64,000 nucleotides of DNA from Marchantia polymorpha subsp. ruderalis (lineage: Eukaryota; Streptophyta; Marchantiopsida; Marchantiales; Marchantiaceae), in the NCBI GenBank assembly GCA_037833965.1, contig AP031352.1:18456501-18520500 (forward strand). The letters are read 5' to 3'. Shown here piece by piece: positions 24,210 to 35,930 of the stretch. How positions within the stretch are numbered: position 1 is the stretch's first letter; each line of letters begins with the position of its first letter. The notes below the pieces were generated by a model, which was not told where the DNA came from, ran no database searches, and saw nothing but the letters and a program-made list of their open reading frames with translations. The translations under genes and the position numbers were made by a program.

Positions 24210-27200
24210 GCACTCAAAATGAATGAATGTTTCAAATGTTCAAGTGAATTCTTCTTAATCCAGGGTGCAGAGTGCAAGGTTTCACAGGCCAAGGATGCGC
24301 ATGCTCCTAGACACCAGCAGCAAGAGTCAATTTTCTGCCAATCCTGGTGCTGTCATCCATCAAGTCGAAAGAACTAGTCCAACTGGGTTTTAAGTTCAGC
24401 TTAACCCTCCACTTAACCTACCACTGACTAGCCACACTAATCGAAGGTTAAGAGGAATTAATGGGTGAACATCACACTAGTGAGCCTTGCAGTTGATGGG
24501 CTGCCCAGGACCATCAAGATTATGACCTCTCAATTGACCTTGGCGATCACTTATCGGGGTCTTAAAATCTCAATATCCTCCATGGGTGCATTCCGTCATG
24601 GCCCTTATCCCTCACCTTCATGACCCACCGAATACCTTTCCCGTGATGGTTGACCAAGCAACAAGCACCCGAATATGTGAGTACGAGGACCCTGTTGTTT
24701 TCTAGCTATAGTTCACCGAATCGCTCTCTAATATGTCTGGTCTAGTTTCAATCAGGTCAATCCCATGCACCACCTATAAGTTGATAACTCTGTTATCGTG
24801 TGCTTCTCTTAAAACTAGATGAACTTGCGGCCTGTTTCAATGCATCCGAAGTCCAATAAAAGCAAAGAAAAGGTGGACAAACCACTCCTAAATTGTGCAC
24901 TATTATGATCTGTCTCTGAAATACAGGCCGAAATGCAGCTGAAAACTTTCGACACTTTCATATATGAACTCGAAATGATAGAAAACCTAAACGTGAAAGT
25001 GGAGATTTCGTACCTTGATCCTAAAAAGAAAGAGAACGTCCAAATTGGTGAGTTCGATGTCCACCTTCTTTGACGACGTAGCCGGGTGATCTGACTTCAG
25101 GAAATGAGGCATGCAATGAGTAAAGACAGTGAAAGAGCTCAGCAAACCCCACAAGGCCTAACGCCATTCCCAGAATTGAGAACAGATGATAGGGAAAAAA
25201 GATACAAAACTCATGAGCAGGATGTGAAGCATTCAGCGCAGTATTTCCAAGCTTCTCAAAGAGCAAATCCAAACCCTAAAATATTTGGTAAGGGATCAGT
25301 CAAGACAATGGGAGAACTAAGACAATCCTCAGTCAAAATGAGAATTGCACGATTGAGAAGGGCTTCGTGGCAAAAAAGAAGAGAAAACTCGTGAACAGGA
25401 AGTGAAGAATTGAGCTTAGTGTTTCTAAACTTCTCACTCAGCAATTCCACACCCCAATCGTGAGCAGCATAAAAAGAAATTGCATTGAAGAGTAGCCAAC
25501 AAATGGAACCCCTGCTTTTCTAGGCAGGAATTAGCTGAAGTGGATGATTTGCCAACTGGAAGAGAAGCTCCGTATGGAAGAATAGAAGTTTAGCATTAAT
25601 GATGGAATGGAGGCTAGGCTCTGAACAGAGACAAACTGAGAGATCTTTCTGGATAGCACAAAGCATGTGAAAAAGCCACCAACCAGTTCTAAATGATTGG
25701 CCGATGTTTGAGCTAATGAAAGTTTAGCTCAGAAATTCCAGCAACCAGCGCAGAGTTGTTCAAAATGTTCTCCTAACAATCGAGGCAGAAATCTGCTCAT
25801 TCAACATACAGAAATAAAAAAGACCATTCAGCTCTGCAGAAACGTCGAGTATGCAACCAAAGTCGTGGGAGGCGCAAAATTGAATTCTCAGGGTACTCTC
25901 AATCCTAAACAGTCCTCATACATTCTAGTTCTCCAAAAAATTGGTCTGCCAAGTTGGCCACCCACATGTGTAACAAAGTGAGTAAAGAGCGAGGCACTGC
26001 GGCTTGCCTGGCCGAATCCATGACGTTCGTTACCAACGAGATCACACAAGATCGGTAAAGTCATGGAAGAAAAATCCAAGCTTTGCTGTCCTGTCAAGAC
26101 AAAGTGGCGTTGGTTAGAAAGAGGAGGGTGCAGTTGTGCCAACAGTAATCAAAGTTCAATTCGAAATCGAACTTTGAATTTGAATTGCAGCTGGGTCAAA
26201 AGTAGCTGCAAGGGATCACATTTGAACAGATTAAGAATCAGTTGAGATTGTCCTAATGGACACTCAATGTTCGGTGTTCAAATCGCTCTGTACAGACAAG
26301 CCGAGAGTCCGAAGGACTAATCTACTGTAAAAATTTGCGTAGGAGCAAAAGTTAAAGTTCGTTGGTTGAAGTGACTGATTGTGCCTCAAAGTTCTAGCTC
26401 AGCAGACTTTTACACCGTAATAGTGAGAAAGTATGAAAAACATTCAAAACAATTCAATTTCCTTAGTTTACACAAACGAAACACGAAACACGATCAGCTG
26501 AATCGCATCTACAAATTGTCTACATCATGCAAAATAGCAAACTCAAACACAAATTGCTTGCTCTCTGTACGATCAAATGGCGAAGCAAAATCTGGGAGGT
26601 CTAAGTTAAATGAAAGGTGCTTTGCAAATCGATAACTTCTCATCTCATCTTTTGACAAAGATTCAGAATCAGAAAAAAAACTCAAAGTAAGGAGGTTTCA
26701 GAAACATGGTCCTGACTTACAGCTTTGCATCTGCTGAGATTCGAATTAAGATCATGCGGCCAGAAGGGGAAAAACGACGAACAGAGAGGGTGCACACTTT
26801 GAAATTGCGTCCGTGACGAATGAATTCATTCCCGAAGTGGAAGCTGTAACGCTGAATCATTAAACTTAATAAGGATGAGAGAATGCCACAGAGAGCCATC
26901 CATGTTCACCTGCGGTCTTCGTTCCTCTGAAGGCCGAGCTTACTATTTCAGACCGAGTCCATTCCCATCCCCCCGGACAATGGACACTCTCTCACCCTCC
27001 CTGAACGTATTAGGAACATGGGAGCTTGAGAAATTTGGAATCTGATCAACAACTGGGTCGAACGCAGCTGAGCATAGACTACGTACCAAAGAGAATCTTA
27101 GTCAAATTGTCACTGACATCCACTGACAGTGATACTGTCGATTGGAATTCTGGACGGTCCTATTAGTTCTCTTCGTGTCCTGTCGAGCTCCAATTATTTT

Positions 27201-27261
27201 GACCTTATTTGTTTATAAAAATAAAGTTTATATAATATTTCTTCTCATACCATGCAGAAGC
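24210..27261. other. Intergenic region with diverged tandem duplications
   Basis: No gene is recognised. Between about 25090 and 25460 two diverged copies of a unit of roughly 180-200 bp lie in tandem, each containing AACTCRTGARCAGGAWGTGA followed by CTTCTCA. Both copies carry related minus-strand frames with the pattern LL.EK..NT.LN.S.P.HEF. Weaker relatives of the CTCAG...AATTCCA motif recur up to about 26400, so the whole stretch may be old tandem duplications. Confidence 0.45.
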
Positions 27262-27333
27262 GGGCATTTGGTCTAGTGGTATGATTCTTGCTTTGGGTGC
27301 AAGAGGCCGCGAGTTCGATTCTCGCAATGCCCC
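27262..27333 (+). tRNA. tRNA-Pro (anticodon TGG)
   Basis: A 72-nt cloverleaf. The acceptor stem GGGCATT pairs with AATGCCC (27326-27332) and is followed by discriminator C. The anticodon stem CTTGC/GCAAG encloses loop TTTGGGT, anticodon TGG. The T-stem GCGAG/CTCGC encloses TTCGATT. A-box (TGGTCTAGTGG) and B-box (GAGTTCGATTC) promoters are intact. A TTTT tract a few bases downstream would end Pol III transcription. CCA is not encoded, as expected for a nuclear gene. Confidence 0.97.
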
Positions 27334-28060
27334 GATGTATTTTATCGCGGGGCATTGTGAATCCTTCGAGTCTTTTTGACGTTGTCCGAGAAGTACCTTC
27401 GCATCCGGAAGAGAAGAACATTCAATCAAGAGTGTCATGCAAGAGTGGAATTCTAGCTTTCAGTTTCGATGCCATCAGATTCAAAGTGCAATGATCTGCC
27501 AATTATCTACCAGCCAACCAGCCGATAGGTTGGTTAGTTGCTTCTCACAGCGGTTGAAATTACATCCGCACCACATCGCAATTCACGGATGAAACAGAGA
27601 GGCCTAAAATGGTAACTCTACTACAGTCAGGCAACGATGGGGTTTGGTACGTCTTCTCACAGCTGTGCATACTGTCAACTAATTGGGTTTGCCCATCCTC
27701 CCATTCCGGTCACAGTGAGTTTTACTAAAGATTTATGATATCAACTCGAACTCACTGATAAGACGAGGTGCCCAGTGTTGTCAACGATAGGTTCCATGGA
27801 TGAACTTTTGGTTTCTTGTATTCCCATATTCCGGTGGTTAACGGTTGGTTAGCCATGAGGAGTAAAGTATTCATTCGGTGGATCATTAAGTTGAGAGTGA
27901 GGGCCATGAAGAATTGCATCATGTAGGAAGTAAGTTGATAGTTTAAGTGAGGGCGAAAGTCAGGTGGTAGACAGTTCATATTCTTTATGATCCGGACATC
28001 CCGTCAACAGCAAGCTTAATGAGTGCGATGTTCATCTATCAATCTCTCTTAACCCTAACT
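27334..28060. other. Intergenic DNA, nothing recognised
   Basis: Between the tRNA and the start of the repeat domain. The CGGGGCATTG string just after the tRNA (about 27349-27358) partly repeats the tRNA 3' end in inverted form and could form a hairpin with it. No gene is supported. Confidence 0.4.
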
Positions 28061-28330
28061 TGTGTGGCTGGTGAAATCCACGTGGATTAAGTGTAGTATT
28101 AGTTGTAGGGTTGGATCACAATCTCAAGACTCATTAACATTAGTCCATATCCACAAAGATAATTTACTAACGGGTTTAATGCAAACACGTCAAAATTAAT
28201 GAATGTGTGGTTGGTGCAATCCACATGGATTAAGTGTAATGATAATTGTAAGGTTGTAGTCACAATGTCAAGCTTCATTGACATTAGTTCATATACACAA
28301 AAATCATTTATTAACGGTTTTAACTCAAAT
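28061..28330 (+). repeat. Two tandem copies of a ~143-bp unit at the edge of the satellite domain
   Basis: The sequence from TGTGTGGCTGGTGAAATCCA (28061) recurs with scattered substitutions from TGTGTGGTTGGTGCAATCCA (28204). Both copies run through GATTAAGTGTA, TTCATTGACATTAGT-type and TTATTAACGGTTT-type segments. They lead directly into the 78-bp array and share the terminal ACTAACGG motif with it, so they may be composite relatives. Confidence 0.75.
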
Positions 28331-29690
28331 GAAGTATAATATTTAGAATTCAAAATTCAAAACTCACAACCATTGTATATCAACGGTTTTCAAAATGAAA
28401 CTCATTAGAACATTCAAAATTCAAATCTCATAATTCACAATTAATAAACCTTAGTTAGTTAGTTGTTTCCAAACTAAAACGCATTAGAACATTAGGAAGT
28501 TAAAATTCAAATCTCACTATTCACAACTACGGTTTATTAACAATTTCCAAACTAAAACTCATTAGAACATTTAGAAGTTAAAATTCAAATCCAACTCACA
28601 AAGACGGTTTATTACCAATTTTCAAACTCAAATGCATTAGAAAATTTGGAATTTAAAATTCAAATTTCATAACTCACAACGACGATATAATATCGGTTTT
28701 TAAACTCAAATACATTGAAACATTCGGAATGCAAGATTCACATGTCATAATTCAAAACGACGATTTACTATCGGTTTTCAAACTCAAACGCATTAAAACA
28801 TTCGGAATTCAAGATTTACATCTCATAGTTCACAACGACGATTTACTATAGGTTTTCAGATCCAAAATTTGAATATCATAATTTATAACGACAGTTTTCA
28901 AACTCAAACGCATTAGAAAATTTGGAATTCAAGATTTAAATTTCATAATTCATAATGACAGTTTTCAAACTCAAACGCATTAGAAAATTTGGAATTCAAA
29001 ATTTAAATTTCTTAATTCATAATGATAGTTTTCAAACTCAAACGCATTAGACATTTGGAATTCAAAATTCTAATCTCATAATTCATAACGACAGTTTTCA
29101 AGCTCAAATTAGAACATTAGGAATTCAAGAATCAAATCTCACAACTTACAATGAGTATTTACTTACGGTTTTCAAATTCAAACGTATTAAAATATTCAGA
29201 ATTCAAGATTTAAATCTTATAATTCACAACAATGGTTTACAAATGTTTTTTTAACTCAAACGCATTAGAACATTCAAAATTCAAAACTCACAACGACAAT
29301 TTGCGGAAGGTTATCAAACTCAAACAGATTAGAACATTGGGAATTCAAGATTGAAATTTTGTAACTAACAACGACGGTTTTCAACCTGTTTTTAAACTCA
29401 AACACATTAGAACATTGGCAATTCAAGATTTAAATTTTATAACTCACAACAATGGTTTCCAACCTGTTCTCAAACTCAAACACATTAGAACATTGGGAAT
29501 TCAAAATTCAAATTTCATAACTCAGAACGACGATTTACTGACGGTTCTCAAACTCAAACGCATTAGAACATTGAGAATTCAAGATTCAAATCTCATAATA
29601 CACAATGACGGTATACTCACAATTCTTTAATTCAAACACATTAGAATATTAGAAATTTAATATTCAAATCTCATAACGCACAACGACAAT
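28331..29690 (+). repeat. 78-bp satellite, first block
   Basis: About 17 diverged direct copies, each spelling approximately CAAACGCATTAGAACATT, then GGAATTCAAGATTCAAATCT, then CATAACTCACAACGACGG, then TTTACTAACGG. Most copies are near 78 bp, and shorter variants occur around 28850-29100. All copies have the same orientation. The consensus read in one forward frame is free of stops and yields a 26-residue LRR-like peptide. Individual copies are mostly broken; three units remain open at 29415-29630. Confidence 0.9.
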
Positions 29691-29888
29691 TCAACGTAGC
29701 TCCACAGTTCCCCAAAGTCCATAATAATCTTGAACGGTGGTATCGCCGTAATCGTTGCTCTCATAAGCGTAACATTCCACCGTGAAGACATCATACATCG
29801 TTGTCTCTATAACAGAACCATCATGCGCAAGAGTTCTTTGAAGACAAAGTAGAGAAGCAAGGACAGTGAGCATTACAGAGATTTTCAT
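29691..29888 (-). CDS. Candidate small secreted protein (65 aa), unrecognised family
   Basis: Minus-strand frame of 65 residues starting at the ATG at 29888; an in-frame upstream ATG at 29954 is less likely. The first 21 residues, MKISVMLTVLASLLCLQRTLA, form a textbook signal peptide with cleavage expected after TLA. The mature part is about 44 residues, acidic, rich in Tyr, Glu and Asp, with one cysteine (VECYAYESNDYGD). The stop codon lies exactly where the satellite resumes. A TATA-like sequence (CTATATATATGG on the minus strand, 30078-30087) lies about 190 bp upstream of the ATG, a plausible promoter distance. The embedding of a leader-bearing frame inside a satellite domain is unusual. 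Chance or a decayed gene remains possible. Confidence 0.5.
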   Translation of the reverse strand: MKISVMLTVLASLLCLQRTLAHDGSVIETTMYDVFTVECYAYESNDYGDTTVQDYYGLWGTVELR

Positions 29889-31696
29889 GGTGGTGCGCTC
29901 GACGTTGAATCTTGTATAAACAACCATAGACGAATTCGTATACAGATGATCCAAACCAGATTCGTCCCAGACAGAATTGGTCTAAAGAGACAGTGAGAGA
30001 CGGCGCTTGTAACTCAAGTGGCTATTGGAACAGAATGGACGACTTGACCCTGATGCGGCTGAACTGCATCTCACCCCATATATATAGGTCGTCTGTGCTA
30101 CGTCCTCCGAATGAGGTTACTGATCCCTGCCCTGCCCTTGGGTCTGGGCGAGCGCAGGCTTCCAGGCCTTCCTCACTTCCTCTCCCTTCCCTGCCTCCCG
30201 CTTGCACGCCTGGCTCAGGTCTTCCTAAGGGCTCCCCTCTTTTGGGGGAATGTGAGGGAGGTGATCCCTGCCCCTGCCCCCGCTGCCTCCCGCGCATCGC
30301 TCACTTCCATTCCTCTCTCCTTGCCTTCCGCTTGCACGCCTTGCTCAGGTCTTCCCTCCCTGCCTCCCGCGCTTCGCTCACTTCCTCCAAGTTCCTGATC
30401 GGAACTGCTGATCGGAGCTGCGCACTGCAGGATCTAAGTCTGACACAAGATCCGGTGAGCTCCACGAGCGACATTCCAACTTTCTACGTGCAGATTGTGA
30501 ACATGTGCAGAGCATGCGGCATGGCCGACATTCACGTGGCTTGTGAATGTCGAGATGAACACCTCGCTCCACAGAGTTTAGTCGCTAACGTTCTATTATA
30601 ACCCTAAAAAATCATAAAAAGTACCCCCTCCTTTCCTAAATCCTACTACTTTGTGTGTCATGTTCCAAATTATAGTTACTCTAGCCGTCCACATCGGCAA
30701 TCTGTCTTCCGTTTCTCCACCTCGATTTTGCTCAGCCTTTCGCGAGTAGGGCAAGGACGGCCGTTGGCTTAGCAAGACTTGAAACCAGGTAAATTTTGGC
30801 CTCTTCTTAGGTTCTATAGACCGATGCCAATATTTGTCTTTGCCGGTGCTTGAATACTTCAGTCAACCTTGTTACTGCTTCCAACTCCTATATCAATCAT
30901 TTCATACTTGAAAGTTCCTTTCTCAGATGAACTTTCGCTTGATAGCATGTTTTCATAACATCTCCGATGAACTTCTCTCTCATAGAATTCACTCCCTTTG
31001 TTCGATTGACTTGTACTTTTTTTAATAACCTGCTTGACACTCGTCCCCGGAGCATTCTTCAACAGATGTGGAACATCATACCTTCTTCACTTCACTCCAA
31101 ACCTGATTATTCGCAGAGTTTTCTTCCCACAGACAGGTTTGACTCCACGGCTCTCAAGCAACACATTCATCCAGCAAGTATCAAGTTCTGAACAGACTTA
31201 TCTTTCATTCCGGGGTCACCAGCTGTGATTGCAAAATGATAGCCTCGATTATTTTGTGACGAGATGGGAGACTCTTTGTAACTAATGTATGATATATTCT
31301 AGTCAACTGAATTTGCCCTAGTTGATTGCTCTTGTGAATGTTGCACTCAAAAGTAATATGTGAATGCTTCAGGTTTGTCTAACCTCGTGATAGCAAGCAA
31401 AGCTTACTCAAGACCGTCGTCATCATCATCATCATCATATAACTTGTTTTATCCACATCAGGAGTAACATGAAGATTGAGCTTTGTTTCTCTAAGAAAGA
31501 ATGCATTGTTTGATCCTCTGCCCGCTTGTATCCACTTCTTTGATAGGTGAGATTTCAAGATCTCGTACAATGGCACAATCCCTGAATGTTGTAGGATAGT
31601 CACCGTTAAAATAGTTACATCAGTAGATGTGGAAGTATGGTTTAGCAAAAGCCTTTCCCTATTGAACCCTGTGAGATCTTTCGTTTGCAAGTCATG
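29889..31696. other. Non-satellite insert within the repeat domain
   Basis: About 1.8 kb of mixed sequence separates satellite blocks one and two. At 30170-30390 it has a GC-rich segment with an imperfect direct duplication of about 130 bp (CGCTTGCACGCC...GCTCAGGTCTTCC). This segment has long open frames on both strands because of composition. 30600-31690 is ordinary AT-rich sequence with a short (CAT)n run near 31422. Apart from the candidate secreted-protein promoter, no function is seen. Confidence 0.45.
30078..30087 (-). promoter_or_regulatory. TATA-box candidate for the small secreted-protein frame
   Basis: Minus-strand sequence CTATATATATGG, about 190 bp upstream of the 29888 ATG. Position and orientation fit, and nothing else supports it. 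Confidence 0.35.
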
Positions 31697-32610
31697 CATG
31701 CTCAAACGCATTAGAACACTAGGAATTCAAGATTCAAATTTCATAACTCACAACGACGGTATACTAACGGTTCTTAAATTCTAACACATTAGAACATTAG
31801 AAATTCAAGATTCAAATCTCATAACGCACAACAACGTTAAACTAACGGTTCTAAAATTCTAACACATTAGAAATTCAAGATTCAAATTTCATAACGCACA
31901 ACAACGTTAAACTAACGGTTCTAAAATTCTAACATATTAGAAATTCAAGATTCAAATTTCATAACGCACAACAACGTTAAACTAACGGTTCTAAAATTCT
32001 AACACATTAGAAATTCAAGATTCAAATTTCATAACGAACAACAATGTTAAACTAACCGTTTTTAAATTCTAGCATATTAAAACATTAGAAATTCATAATC
32101 CACAACGACGATATACTAATCGATTTTAAAGTCAATCGAATTAGATTATTTGGAATTCAAGATTCAAATCTCATATTCCACAACGACGATATACTAATCG
32201 GTTTTAAAGTCAATCAAATTAGATTATTTGGAATTCAAGATTCAAATCTCATAATCCACAACGACGATATACTAATCGATTTTAAAGTCAATCAAATTAG
32301 ATTATTTGGAATTCAAGATTCAAATCTCATAATCCACAACAACGATATACTTATCGTTTTTAAAATCAATCGAATTAGATTATTTGGAATTCAAGATTCA
32401 AATCTCATAATCCACAACGACGATATACTAATCGGTTTTAAAGTCAATCAAATTAGATTAGTTGGAATTCAAGATTCAAATCTCATAATACACAACGACG
32501 ATATACTAATCGTTTTTAAAATCAATCGAATTAGATTATTTAGAATTCAAGATTCAAATCTCATAATCCACAACGACGATTTATCAATGGATCTCAAACT
32601 GAAACGCATT
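31697..32610 (+). repeat. 78-bp satellite, second block with two homogenised subfamilies
   Basis: Copies at about 31700-32060 belong to a 70-bp variant (...CATAACGCACAACAACGTTAA...) that lacks 8 bp around the AACATTTGG segment. Adjacent copies there are almost identical. From about 32090 to 32590 a second subfamily of exactly 78 bp (...CACAACGACGATATACTAATC...) is repeated about six times with few differences. Such local homogeneity indicates recent unequal exchange or local amplification. Confidence 0.92.
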
Positions 32611-35290
32611 CAAATTGAATAGTTTGAAAACTCTTAGTAAACAGATGTTGTGGATTATGGAATTTGAATCTTGAATTCCAGATGTTTGAGAATTGTTAGT
32701 ATAAAATTGTTATGGATTAAGAAATTTAAATTTTAAATTTCAAATGTTCTAATATGATTAAGTTTGAGAACCGTAAGTAAAACGTGAGCATAAGTTTATT
32801 CACGGTTTAGTACTGACAGTTTACTCATGATTCTCAAACGCATTAGAACATTTAGAATTGAAGATTCAAATCTCATAACTTACAACGATTGTTTATTATC
32901 AAAATTCAAACTCAAACGCATTAGGAAATTTGTTTTCAAAATTCAAATCTCATATCTGACAAAAACAATTAGTTATGACAATCTCATAACTAACGGTTTT
33001 GAAACTCATTAAAATATTTGCAATTCAAGATTCAAATCTTATAATTCATAAGTACCATTACTTATAGATTCTAAACTCAAACGAATTAGAACATTAGAAA
33101 TTCAAGATTGAAATCTTTTAACTCACAAGCACGGTTAATTAATGATTCTTTAATTCAAACGCATTAAAACATTCGAATTTCATAAGTCAAGACGACGATT
33201 CACTAACAACTTTCTAACTCAAATGCATTAGAATATTTGAAATTCAAATGTCATATGATGGTTTACTAATTATCTTTAAATTAAATCGCATTAGAACATT
33301 TGAAATTTGAAATATAAATCTCATATCTCACAACGATGGTTTATTAATAATCTTTAAATTAAATCGCATTAGAACATTTAAAATTTGAAATATAAATCTC
33401 ATATCTCACAACGATGGTTTACTAATAATCTTTAAATTAAATCGCATTAGAACATTTAAAATTTGAAATATAAATCTCATATCTCACAACGATGGTTTAC
33501 TAATAATCTTTAAAGTCAATCACATTAGAACATTTGAAATATAAATTTCATATCTCACAACGATGGTTTATTACCAATCATTAAATTCAATCGCATTGAT
33601 ACATTTGAAATCTGAAATATAAATCTCATATCTCATAACGATGGTTTACTAATAATCTTTAAAGTCAATCACATTAGAACATTTGAAATTTGAAATATAA
33701 ATCTCATATCTCACAACGATGGTTTACTAATAATCTTTAAATTAAATCGCATTAGAAAATTTGAAATTTGAAATATAAATCTCATATCTCACAACGATGG
33801 TTTATTAATAATCTTTAAATTAAATCGCATTAGAACATTTGTAATTTGAAATATAAATCTCATATCTCACAACGATGGTTTACTAATAATCTTTAAATTA
33901 AATCGCATTAGAACATTTGAAATTTGAAATATAAATCTCATATCTCACAACGATGGTTTACTAATAATCTTTAAATTAAATCGCATTAGAACATTTGAAA
34001 TTTGAAATATAAATCTCATATCTCTCAACGATGGTTTACTAATAATCTTTAAATTAAATCGCATTAGAATATTCAATATTTAAGAATTGAATGTCATTAT
34101 TCACAACCACGATTTACAAATGTATTTCAAATTGAAATATATTAGATTAATTGGAATTGAAGATTTAAATTTTATAACTCACAATGAATATTTATTAACG
34201 GGCTTTAAACTCAAACGCATTAGAACATTGGAAATTCAAGATTTAAATCGTATAATTCACGATCATTGTTGCAGAATGGTTCTCAAACATTAGAATATTT
34301 GGAATTCAACAAACAATGTTTACTAACATGTCTCAAACTCAAAAGACCATTGTAAATTCAAGATTCAAATCTCAGAACCCACAACGACGGTTCTTAAACT
34401 CAAATGCATTTGAATATTGGGAATTCAAGATACAAATCTCATAATCAACAACGACAGTTTACTCACGATTCTCAAACTCAAACCTATTTGAACATTAGGA
34501 ATTAAAGATTCAGATCTCATAACTCACGACCATTATAGTTTAATGATTCTCAAACACTAAAACATTTAGAATTCAACAGAAAATGTTCACTAACGGTTTG
34601 CAAACTCAAATGCATTAAAACACTTGAAATTTAAGATTCAAATCTCATAACTCATGACCATTGTTTCTTAATGGGGTTCAAACATTAGAACATTTGGAAT
34701 TCAATATTCAAATTTCATAACACATAACGATGATTTACTAACGAATATTAAACTCAAGCTCATTAAAACATTAAGAATTTGAGATTCAAATTTCAAAATC
34801 CAAAATGATGATTTCTTGACGATTCTTAAAATTAAATGAATGTGAACATTTAGAATTGAAATTTAAAATCTCATAATCTACAACAAATATTTCTTAACAA
34901 TTTACAAAATTAACAGTATTAGAACATTCAAAATTCAATATTCAAATCTCATAACTCACCATCATTGTATCATAATGGTTTTCAAACATTAGAACATTTG
35001 AAATTTAAGATTTAAATTACATAATCTATAACGACGGTTTACTAACAGATTTTAAACTCAAACGTATTAGAACATTGAAATTCAAGATTCAAATTTCATA
35101 ATGCACTACGACTATTTACTGATGGTTCTTAAACTCAAACGCATTTGAACATTTGGAATTGAAGATTTAAATTTCATAACTCACAACAACGATTTACCAA
35201 CAGATCTCATACTCAAACACATTAGAACATTCAAAATTCAAAATTCAAGATTCAAAACTCATAACTCATGATCAAGTCTGAGCACATTAG
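32611..35290 (+). repeat. 78-bp satellite, third block with a homogenised 78-bp subfamily
   Basis: Diverged copies at the ends surround a core at about 33250-34070. The core has about ten near-identical 78-bp units containing CATATCTCACAACGATGG, TTTACTAATAATCTTTAAAT and CGCATTAGAACATTTGAAAT. A short stretch at 32620-32770 carries the unit in inverted orientation (GTTGTGGATTATGGAATTTG). Partial open runs of the LRR-like frame survive at 32827-33012 and 34087-34293. Confidence 0.92.
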
Positions 35291-35930
35291 GATTCTAAAA
35301 ATAAATTCATAATATCACTAATTTCAAATATCTTGAATCACTATTCTCAAAATTATTTTTCAAGTAGTTTCAGATCAATTTTTTTTTAATGGTTGGAACG
35401 GCAGCTTAGATGGCTTTGTGAGAATTTTTGCTTCAGATACATGCAAGAATCATTCGCGTGGTGCTACGTAACTTTGCCGATCTGCTGCATATTACGTTAG
35501 TTCATAGAGACCGAGAAAGAATGAATCATTCAGACACTAAGAACTGTACACGAACAATATATATATTAGAGTGAATCGAGTTGAGTATCCAAACTTGGGA
35601 TTCAGTCATATTGAAAATAGATTCACTTGATGTCTAAGTAATTGAGGGTTGAGAGAAATTTACTTAGATTTGAAATTTTTTATATCGAATTATTTTTGTG
35701 AGAAATTCTGGTTGAAATTGATAAAATAAACTTTTCACAAAATTCCTCTTTATGTAAGATTTTGCTAAAATTGAATCATTACTCTATAAAATTGATTTGA
35801 AATCTATAGAATGTATATATTGGATTTTCTCTAATCAATGATAACTAATTGTGCATAATTTCATTAAGGATTTGTATCTAGTTTGCCTTGATGAGGCACA
35901 AATAGACATATGCATAATCTATAGAGTACT
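35291..35930. other. AT-rich interruption in the satellite
   Basis: About 640 bp without the 78-bp motif. It carries no gene or recognisable element. It may be an unrelated insertion or a fully decayed stretch. Confidence 0.5.

Noticed and set aside
29993-30601. 202-codon plus-strand frame
   Set aside because: Pro/Ser/Leu-rich translation caused by a GC-rich imperfect duplication at 30170-30390. Both strands are open and no domain is present.
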